Assembly: GCF_030272615.1 (NCBI RefSeq)
Contig: NC_081406.1
Location: forward strand, 211,706,997-211,770,996
Direction of reading: 5' to 3'
DNA: 64,000 nt
Source of the DNA: Cryptomeria japonica
Lineage: Eukaryota > Streptophyta > Pinopsida > Cupressales > Cupressaceae
Part shown: positions 55,501 through 64,000 of the stretch, one piece after another
Position numbering within the stretch: the stretch's first letter is position 1
Layout of the letters: each line of letters opens with the position of its first letter
Made by a program: the position numbers and the translations under genes
The notes under the pieces: generated by a model
Database searches by the model: none
Told to the model about the DNA's origin: nothing
What the model saw: only the letters and a program-made list of their open reading frames with translations

Positions 55501-58500
55501 ATGGAAGAAGATAATTCATTATTTCAAACTTTTGGATACATAGATGTTGGTGAAGAGGCAGTCAATAACATCATTAGAGACCTTGAACAAGATAAATTTG
55601 ACAAACTAATGGAAAAGTTATTGGAGAAACAAAAGGAAAAATACCTTCTAATGTTGGCAAAATCAGGAGCTAAATTGCCACAAGACTTTAAAATAGAAAG
55701 TTTGAAATAAGATGCAAAGATGAGTAACAATCAAAACACAGATGATCCAAATAATGAGGAAACAAGAGGAGATAAAATGAGAAAAGACCATGATGATACA
55801 AGAAGAGAGCATGGTGACAGAAGAACTTATGAGGATACAAGGAAAACCCGTATGGATAATATTTTAATAACTCTCACTCAACAAATTCAAACCTTACAAC
55901 AACAAATACAAGATATGCAGAATGGAATGAGTTCCAATAAATATTCATTAGAGGACATCTACCCATATCCTTCTGACAAAAGTTTAAACATGATACCATT
56001 CTCATAACATTGTGAAATCCTTAAATATGATAAATATGATGAGAAATCTGATCCTCAAGATCACATTAGGGAATTTTGCACTGAGTATGGAATTTGCACA
56101 CGATGAAACTTACCTAATGCATCTATTCCCTAGGAGCTTAAAAGTACAATCAATGGAATGGTTCTGAAGACCACCATCTGGAATTAAATCTTTTGAAGAA
56201 CTTGTGAACAAATTTATCTCACAATACTCCTACAACGTAAGAAATGAGATAGCAATGCTAGATTTATGTAATGTCAAGCAAAAGAATGGTGAATCTTTCA
56301 TGGTCTTTTTACAATGATGGAAATGAATGTTCAATAGATATCTAAGAGATGTACCCAATCAAGAGAAAATGGACATATTCATTGACAACCTTATCAGTGA
56401 AATGAGTTACCATCTTAAAATGCAATGTCCTCCTTCTTTTGCTAAGATGATTGAAAATGGTCTAAATATAGAAGATGCAATGGTAAAGAAAGGAGAGTTA
56501 AAATTTTACAACAATTCCTACAACAACAACAACAATAATAATAACAATGACAAACCTAAATTTTGGTCAAAGAATAGGAATGTTACCAATAGAGGAAATA
56601 ACAACCACAATGCTACCAAACAACAACCAATATTCAACTTATAAAGTCAAGTGCCAAAAAACAACAATCAAGAGAACGATAAATCCAAGTCTTTCTTCTC
56701 CAATCCTCACAGGAAATTCACAAACATTGGGGAACCCTTGAAATCAGCTTTGAAAAATCTTCTTGCAAATAAATTAATTACTTTACTAGAAGAAAGGAAT
56801 TATGAACCTCAAGTCAAACCTAATTGGTGGAATGATAATGTTTTTTGCAATTATCATCGAAACAAAGGGCACCAAACTAATGATTGTCAAAGATTGAAGC
56901 ACCTTATTCAAGATTTAATCGATAATCGAACTATCATAGTGGATAGTCATAAGATGAATGAATCACATCTAGCATTCAAAACTCCACTTCCAAACTATAA
57001 AAAGGGTGAACAATCTAAATAAAAAGATGACAAAGGAAAAGCTAAAGTGAATTACACTTATATGTATGATGATGTGGTAAATGTCATCATCATTAAAGAT
57101 AACACACCTTCAGAACTAATAAACATCATTACAAGAAGCAAAGTGAAGGTTACATTTTTGGGTATAACAAATGAATCAACATCCACTTCAAGACAATACA
57201 ACTTAGTGGAACAATTGCAAAGGATACCTACTCAAATATCAATTTTGGATCTTCTAAAAGTTTCACCTATGCATAAGGAAATATTGGAGAAATCTCTGAA
57301 GAAAATAATAGTTTCAAAAGATCTGGATGTGGATCAATTCCAAAACATGGTGGGACACCTCATAGCCCCTCATTTCTTACCCTTTTCTGAAAATGATGGC
57401 GCATCCTTGCAACACCCTCACAATGCTTCCTTACATGTTGAAGTCACCATTCATAAAACCTATGTCAAATGCATACTCATAGATGGTGGAGTTGGCTTAA
57501 ACATTTGTGCATTAAGTTTAATAAAGGCTTTGGGATATTCAGAAAATGAAGTAGATCCAAAGAAGAAAATAACCATTAAGGCTTGTGATGAAGAAGAGTA
57601 TTCTTCTAAAGGAACTATGGTGTTACCAATCAAAATAGGACCTATGGAAAGGAATACATTATGCCAGGTTTTAGACTTGAATCTATCTTATAATATTCTT
57701 CTAGGAAGACCATGGATTCATGACATGCAAGCAGTTCCTTCTACATATCACCACTGTGTAAAGTTCCCTCATAATAAACAAGAAGTCACTATATTTGCAG
57801 ACTCCAGTCAATTTTGTAATAATCTGAAACCAACACAAGATGCAAGAGTTCCATATAACAGAGAATCAGTCTATCCCACCAAATAAATTCAAGAAAAATT
57901 ATGGGAAACCTTTGCAAAAAAGCTCAAACTAAATGATGAAGGAATGGGAAAGTATTCTTTACATATCTTGCCACTTTCACCTAAATCATATGGAAAGCAT
58001 ACAAATGTTCAACCATGAATCTCAAAAAAAATAGTAGAAATATTTGATGGAGCATTTGTTAGAACTGGAACACTTGCAGAAGAAACCAAAGACAAAGACA
58101 TTCTTAGTTGGTTGTACAGAGATGAAAATGAAACTATAGCAACAACTACATAAGTTAATATTCCCATAGAACAATATGGCAATGGTTATAAGATCATGCA
58201 AAAAATACGATATGAAGGAAAAGGACCAATTGGTAAGTGACAAGAAGGTATTTCACAACCTATTTATCGTCACACACAATCTAAAGAAGATAAATCAGGA
58301 CTTGGATATCCTAAATCAAAGCAAAAATCACACAATTATCAACATCTAAGGTGGAGAAAGAAAGTAGTCCCTAAAGAAGAACCATGACAAGAAAGACTAC
58401 ACCAAGGAACAAAAATAGTAGCTAATAAACAAAAATAAGAAGAATATGAGAAACAATAGGAAGAACTTGCAATCAAAAGAGAACAATAATCTTGCAAACA

Positions 58501-59289
58501 AGTGTTTAACCTGATCAAGATTTTCTTGAAGCAGTGAAAGAACAGATGGCCAAAAAATAGAGAACTTTTCTCACCATATAATATTCATGTTAGATATATT
58601 GGTGTGATTCTAGACAATGGTTTAGAAACATATTCAAATGAATATGAATGGGGTCCAAATCTATCATCCAGTTTATCAAGTGAAGAAAAGGATGAAGAAC
58701 AAGCAACTATTACAAATGAAAACTCACCTTTCACAAAACAAAGAATAGAATTGGAAAGAAGACAATAAGAAATCAGAATTCAGAGGAAAGAGGCATATGC
58801 AAAACAAGAAAATAAAGAGGATTAAAAAGAACAAGAAGTAACACCACACGAAACATAAATAGTTCTTGATCAATCATCAGAAGATCAACAAAATAACAAA
58901 TCTCTATCAAATGTTGAGAAATAAATACCAAGGGATGGAAGAACCATTGAAGAACTAATAGATAGTCAAGCAGGATTGACTCTTAGTCCATAAGAAGTTG
59001 AGTTCGAGAGAAGACAAAAGACAACAAAAAAATCCTCTATGTCATGTGCACGAATATGCCAACTTCAAGATACTGAAATTAATCAAGAAGGAACTTGTAG
59101 TATCAAAGATGTATGTGTTGATATAATCCATTCATTTGAGGGACAAACGTCAAATGATGAATCACTTGATTGTGAATCATAAAATACCAATCCTAATTTC
59201 ATTAGAGCTGATTGGAGTTCACTTGGGAGAGACTATCCTCAAGAGAGTTCTATTTATGACATTACCTACTCTACACCAAATTATGACTA
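55501..59289 (+). pseudogene. Gypsy-2 gag, protease, G-patch and linker
   Basis: Plus-strand Gypsy polyprotein from MEEDNSLFQTFGYID at 55501. Coiled-coil N-terminus to about 55930. Retrotrans_gag core: about 56010-56510, with SFEELVNKFISQYSYN and MDIFIDNLISEMSYHLKMQ. An Asn-rich tract follows (56514-56554). A zinc-knuckle variant FCNYHRNKGHQTNDC lies at about 56846. Retropepsin: 57380-57810, with LIDGGVGLNICALSLIKALG and ILLGRPWIHDMQAVPS; the usual Asp-Ser/Thr-Gly is Asp-Gly-Gly, common in plant Gypsy. A G-patch-like segment lies at about 58175-58320 (GNGYKIMQKIRYEGKGPIGK, then SGLGYPKSK). An acidic, Glu/Gln-rich linker runs to 59289, where the Copia-4 LTR begins. The protease part (57047-57886) is a 279-codon open frame; stops occur elsewhere. 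Confidence 0.88.
56514..56554 (+). repeat. AAC/AAT trinucleotide run in Gypsy-2 gag
   Basis: A short (AAC/AAT)n tract encoding about a dozen asparagines between the gag core and the zinc knuckle. Confidence 0.85.
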
Positions 59290-60350
59290 TGTTAGAACCC
59301 ATAGGCAATTGAGAGGGGGGGGGGGGTGGGGGAGGTGAAATAGTTGTCTATTAATTTCAACTCAAATATAACTTAACCAAACTTAGTGCTTAATACAGGT
59401 AAACCAAACTTAATGTCGGTAGATAGTTTAACAGTTAATAATAGTACCGGTAAAGTTTAATGCATGAAACAAATAGACAAATAATATCCACAACACATAA
59501 CATAGATATTTGTACATGGAAACCCTATAAGAGGAAAAACCACGGTGGGAAACCTTACCCACAATCAGATGATACTACTACAGATAGTATGTGTGTACAA
59601 ATGGGGTATGCACATGTAGAAAGACCAATTGCCTAGAGCTCACTTCTCAATCAAAAAATGGGAGTCACACTGACTACAATTGAATGGTTAAATCCAATGA
59701 TAATGTACTGCTCAAAATAGCATCTTCATATGTTGCATTCAATATCGGTTAAGCTCTGATTGTCTTCTCTATACCTTCCTTGAATCTTCAAATGATGTTT
59801 GCATATATATCTTTGCTTATATTTGCATATACCTTATTACAATCATTTTCACACCTTCTCCTTACTTAATTTCAGAAATGATATCTTACATATATACCAA
59901 AACCTAAGACCAAATTTGTAGGTCAGCTCACTAAGAATATTAAAGTTAAATCAATTACAAATGAATCAATATGTCATGCATGATGTTGGCTCAATGCATT
60001 TACAATAATAACTAATCAATAAAACATCTCCATAACGTGTTGTGTTGATCTAGAATAGATAGCACTTGCCGGTCCATAACCTAGACCTATTTGCCGGTAA
60101 CAACAAATATGCAAACTCGATTAGACCAATAACCAAATCACCAAATCCAAGTGTCCAAACAATCTCTTCAACATAACCAAGTAATCTCCAAATGATAATA
60201 GATCATCCTCAGTGTCGATGAACAAATAAACTATTGGTGAACTAGATACCGGTGACTATGCATAAGTCACTGAACATGCCAGTGAACATAACCAAGGATA
60301 AGTGTTGACATCAATGACAAAACCAATGCAATATATCCATAATACCAACA
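59290..60350 (-). repeat. Copia-4 3' LTR
   Basis: Plus-strand ends TGTTAGAACCC and ATACCAACA, same family as the Copia-2 LTRs. It carries a long G tract (59315-59334, broken by one T) at the U5-end motif. Confidence 0.9.
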
Positions 60351-60364
60351 ATCTCCCCCTTTGG
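60351..60364 (-). other. Copia-4 polypurine tract
   Basis: On the minus strand CCAAAGGGGGAGAT immediately before the 3' LTR, a better purine run than that of Copia-2. Confidence 0.75.
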
Positions 60365-60731
60365 CATTGATGGCAACACAAGATGGAAAAACCATCTAAG
60401 TGCCAAAGCAGAAATGCCAAAAACCAAAAACCAACAATCTCCCAAAGAGATCATTAACCAAAAATCAAAATACAGATACAGAGAGTAACAATCTCTCCCC
60501 CAATAATCTCTCTCCCAAAAGATAATTTGTTTTTCCATAGATATCTTTCCCCCTTTCCCCCTTTGATATCAAATGCCAAAGCAATACAAAACCAAATACA
60601 ATCAGTTCATAGAACTTATTAGAAATACCAATTAATTCAATCTACTCCCCCTAAGAAGTAGCTCTCCTTCATCAAAGCCGGAAAAAGATTTCTCTATTAA
60701 TTCTATGGGTCTGATGCCATGCTCCAACTAT

Positions 60732-63044
60732 CTAAGTTTCTACCGATGAGGGTATAACTCCAAGCTGCTCTCTTAGATATTCAAAAGTTTCCTTAGGCAA
60801 AGGTTTAGTAAAGATATCCGCAATCTACTCTTAAGTATTCACATAAACCAATTTCACTTCTTTTTCTTCAACATTCTCTTTCAGAAAATTAAATTTGATA
60901 GAAACATGTTTAGTTTTAGAGTGAAATACTAGATTCTTTGATATATCAATTGCTGTCATATTATCAGAGTAAATGATTATAGGTTCTTTGCATTTTACCT
61001 TTATGTCCTTCAACATTTTCTTAATCCATAATACCTATGTACAATTAGTTGCTACTGCAACATATTCTAATTTTGTTGTTGATAGTGATGTACAACTTTG
61101 TTTCTTGCTCAACCATGAAATTAGTCTACTGCCAATAAAAAATGCTCCGCCAGTGGTGCTTTTTCTGTCATCTACATCTCTTTCCCAATTTGCATCTTTG
61201 TATGCACATAAATTAAAATTTTCATCTTTAAAATACCATAAACCAAGATTTGTTGTGCCTTGTAAGTACCGGAAAATCCTTTTTACTATTGATTCATGAT
61301 TTTCCTTAGGATTACTTTGAAATCTTGAAACAATACATATTGCATTCATAATATCAGGTCTTGTTTGTGTCAAATATAGTAAACCTCCAATCATAGATAT
61401 ATATCTTGTCGGATTAATAGGTGTTGATTCATCCTTCAATGATAGTTTATTAGTTTTAGTCATAGGTGTACTTATTGGTTTAGAGTTTTCCATGCCAAAT
61501 TTCTTAAGTAATTAATTCAAGTACTTTGATTGATTTATGAATATACCTTTATCAGTCAGTGAAATCTGCAATCCTAAAAAGAATTTTATCTCTCCAATCA
61601 TAGACATTTCAAATTCTTCTTGCATCTTATTAGAAAAGTCTTTACACAATCCTTCTTCTCCTCCAAAAATGATATCATAAAAAAAAACTTCAATAACTAT
61701 GATGTCATCATTAGTTAATTTGTAGTATAAGTTGTTGTCAGCATTACCTTTAGTGTAACCAAGCTTTAGAAGATATTTGTCCAATCTAGCATACCAAGCT
61801 CTAGGAGCTTGCTTTAATCCATATAAAGCTTTCCTTAACCTGCAAACCATATCTTTGTCATCTGTCAAAGAAAATCCATCAAGTTGTTCAATGTAAACTT
61901 CCTCTTCAAGATCACCATTTAGAAATGCAAATTTAATATCCATTTGATATAATTTATAGTTCTTGTGTGCTACAAAAACTAAGAATAATCTGACTACCTC
62001 AATTCTAGCTACCGATGCAAAGGTTTCATTGTAATCAGATCCTTCTTTTTGTGAATATCCCTTACACACTAATCTTGCTTTTTTCTGATTACCTTACCAT
62101 CTTCATTAATTTTATTTCTGAATACTCATTTACTTCCAATTACATTTTTGTTTTTAGGCCAGAGAACCAATGTCCATGTGTTATTCTTTCCAATTTGTTC
62201 CAATTCATCTTCCATAGCCTTAATCCAATGTTTATCTTCACATGCCTCATTAATAGTTGCTGGTTCAATTTGAGAAATTAGACATACCTCTTCATTTTCC
62301 AGTCTTCCTCTAGTCATAACACCTTGATACTTATTCAACAATTATCTAACTTTCAGAGTGATTCAATCTTACATACCTGGGTGTATTCACTTGTTGTTGT
62401 TTTTCTATCACTGTGGAATTCTCAGATGATTCTAGTGTGACTGGATCAATATTTTGTATCGGTGTACTCATTGTAGGTTCATTTGTGATTATCTCAACTG
62501 TTGGTTCAGAGTCCATAGACCTTCTAAATTGTTCATCAATCTTCACATTTGCACTCTCAATTATTTTTTGCAATCTCTTGTTAAAACATCTATATGCCTT
62601 GCTAGTAGATGAATAACCAAGAAATATTCCTTCGTCACTTTTAGGATCAAATTTTCCAATATAATCATCTCTCTTAATATAACATTTGCTTCCAAATATT
62701 CTGAAATATTTAAGAGTAGGAGTATTACCAAACCATAGTTCATGAGGGGTCTTACCGGTTTCACCTTTGATGTGAACTTTGTTGAATGTATAAATAACTA
62801 TATTGACTGCTTCTCTCCAATACAGATGAGGTAGGTTTTATTCTGATATCATGCTTTTAGCTGCATCCAAAATAGTTATGTTCTTCCTTTCCACAACTCC
62901 ATTTTGCTGGGGTGTCTGAGGTGTTGATAATTATCTTCTGATTCCATTCACTTTACAGAATGTATTAAATTCCTTAGATGTGAATTCACCTCCTTGATCT
63001 GATCTCAAACATTTGATTTTCTTGTTGGTTTCATTCTCTACCAT
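60732..63044 (-). pseudogene. Copia-4 integrase-RT-RNase H remnant
   Basis: Minus strand. The integrase C-terminal half is at 63044-62560, with WRE-type AVN remnant and a broken GYSSTSKAYRC block. RT: about 62340-61512, with [40 protein letters not shown] and the active-site box. RNase H: 61493-60732, with TRPDIMNAICIVSRFQSNP, DVDDRKSTTGGAFFIGS, SWLSKKQSCTSLSTTK and SDNMTAIDISKN. The RT box reads [11 protein letters not shown] instead of YVDDIIFGG, so the first catalytic Asp is lost. Several stops and frame changes occur. The RNase H part (61035-61493) is a 152-codon open frame. Confidence 0.9.
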
Positions 63045-64000
63045 TGTTGGCAATATAACATTATAATAGACAATGAAAGATTGTTGGCATTTCATAAGGA
63101 TATTGAGAAGGTTGTTGATGATTATGGATATAATTGATTAAGGATGTTTACTGTCTTGATATTATTATTTTCTCATTGATGTCAAGAAATTGATTTTCTA
63201 ATTCAGTATGATGTTGCCATATCTTGAGAAGTATGATTTGAAGAATAGAAAGATGCCGGTAAAAGACACAGGAAAGAATATGATGAATAAGGGGATGAAT
63301 AAGGTATTCAATGGGTAACTATTACCAAGTCAGATAATAATGAGATCATGATGTTTTAGATTGGTTTAACATCATACATATGTTGTAAATTGTAAAGGTT
63401 AATACTATACGATGTTATCAGGCAAAGAACCTAGTCGGTAAACCCCAAGGTTATTGCTATTGGTTAATGAAGGCAAAATGTCTACTGAGTGAAGTTTAGT
63501 ATTCACCGAGTTGTTACCAAGTTGTAACCGAGTTATAATAGAATGCATTAAATGTATGCATGCGTTATTCAATGAAGGAAGCTGATGAGCTGGAACTGAT
63601 TAAATGATTAGTATGTTGTGGATGAAGTTTGTTAAGATTCTAAGGCAATGAAAAGTCAGCATGAAGATCTATAGTGCAGATTGAACCGCAATACCCTGGC
63701 ACAAGTTCCAAGAAATATATGCAAGTTCCAAGGTGGGGTAAAACATTTTCAGATCGAAAGATGCATTGAACCCGGACAAGATCAAAGATCTGATGGCTAT
63801 GATTGATCATGAGAAATGTGATCAAGGAGATTAAGCGGTTACCTAATTGTTTATAAATAGGAAATTGTTCATAAACAATGTATGCGGGCAAGTTTATGCA
63901 GAGGGATGCTACATAGTGATTACCGAGCACAGAAGCTTGAAGACCTATTTGAATAACAGAGTATAGAAGCCTAGTAGATGGACAAGATTAGTTCTATGTC
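63045..64000 (+). repeat. LTR of an element running off the window
   Basis: Starts TGTTGGCAATATAAC at the break in Copia-4 integrase (the left side reads CTCTACCAT, as in Copia-2 at about 46480, where the sequence continues without interruption). TG start and plus orientation resemble the other Copia-type LTRs. A TATA box TTTATAAATAGG lies at 63850-63861. No gene is seen. The end and any internal region are outside the window. Confidence 0.65.

Larger units (their letters stand above)
51995..59289 (+). mobile_element. Gypsy-2: 5' part of a Tat/Ogre-like element
   Basis: 5' LTR (51995-53125), primer site (53130-53149), a 2.3 kb leader, then gag, protease, a G-patch-like segment and a long acidic linker. 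The element is cut at 59289 by the Copia-4 LTR before any RT. It lies inside Copia-3 gag. Its 3' half is not in the window. Confidence 0.82.
59290..63044 (-). mobile_element. Copia-4, truncated by another insertion
   Basis: Minus-strand Copia of the Copia-2 family: 3' LTR (59290-60350), polypurine tract and pol up to the integrase core, where it is cut at about 63044 by the LTR of another element. The 5' half lies beyond that insertion. Confidence 0.9.

Noticed and set aside
58022-58243. Minus-strand Phe/Ser-rich frame
   Set aside because: Antisense of the Gypsy-2 linker and G-patch region; no independent support.

Overview
This 64 kb window looks like intergenic DNA from a large plant nuclear genome. 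It is AT-rich and carries no recognisable host gene, tRNA or rRNA. Almost every interpretable base belongs to LTR retrotransposons of the Ty1/Copia and Ty3/Gypsy superfamilies. They are nested inside one another and heavily mutated, with many in-frame stops and frameshifts. The density and age of the nesting, and the long LTRs, suggest a gymnosperm such as a conifer, but that is an inference and the sequence alone does not prove the species.

Layout. 1-5.66 kb: an unrecognised, broken minus-strand reading frame (716-4321) and, upstream of its start, an array of about 16 short inverted repeats centred on TTTAAA (4493-5480). 5.67-18.3 kb: Copia-1 pol (plus strand), whose 3' non-coding region is split by an 8 kb minus-strand LTR element, NA-1 (8848-16829, 5-bp target duplication TGCAT); the Copia-1 3' LTR follows. 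18.3-30.8 kb: Gypsy remnants, namely the 3' end and LTR of one copy, a two-LTR minus-strand element carrying gag and protease but no visible polymerase (Gypsy-1, 20231-26776), and two LTR-like segments rich in degenerate minisatellites. 30.8-41.3 kb: Copia-5, split inside its RT/RNase H region by a second NA-type element, NA-2 (31317-38099). 41.3-49.7 kb: a chromovirus-like integrase remnant holding a complete minus-strand Copia-2 (42745-49408, target duplication ATACA). 49.7-59.3 kb: 5' LTR and gag of Copia-3, interrupted by Gypsy-2 (5' LTR, long leader, gag, protease and a G-patch-like segment). 59.3-64 kb: 3' LTR and pol of Copia-4, the same family as Copia-2, cut at 63044 by the LTR of another element that runs off the window.

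The most unusual content is (i) the palindrome array at 4.5-5.5 kb, whose stems differ in sequence but stay self-complementary, and (ii) NA-1 and NA-2. These have Copia-type LTRs, primer-binding sites and polypurine tracts, but in place of gag-pol they carry a coiled-coil protein with several CCHC zinc knuckles and a second large protein of unknown function. The two copies are clearly homologous over the second protein. They look like a non-autonomous family that keeps its own coding capacity and borrows reverse transcriptase and integrase from Copia elements such as those around it.

No gene here looks intact. All coding entries are given as pseudogenes, with boundaries taken from recognisable protein similarity, start and stop codons, and LTR edges.
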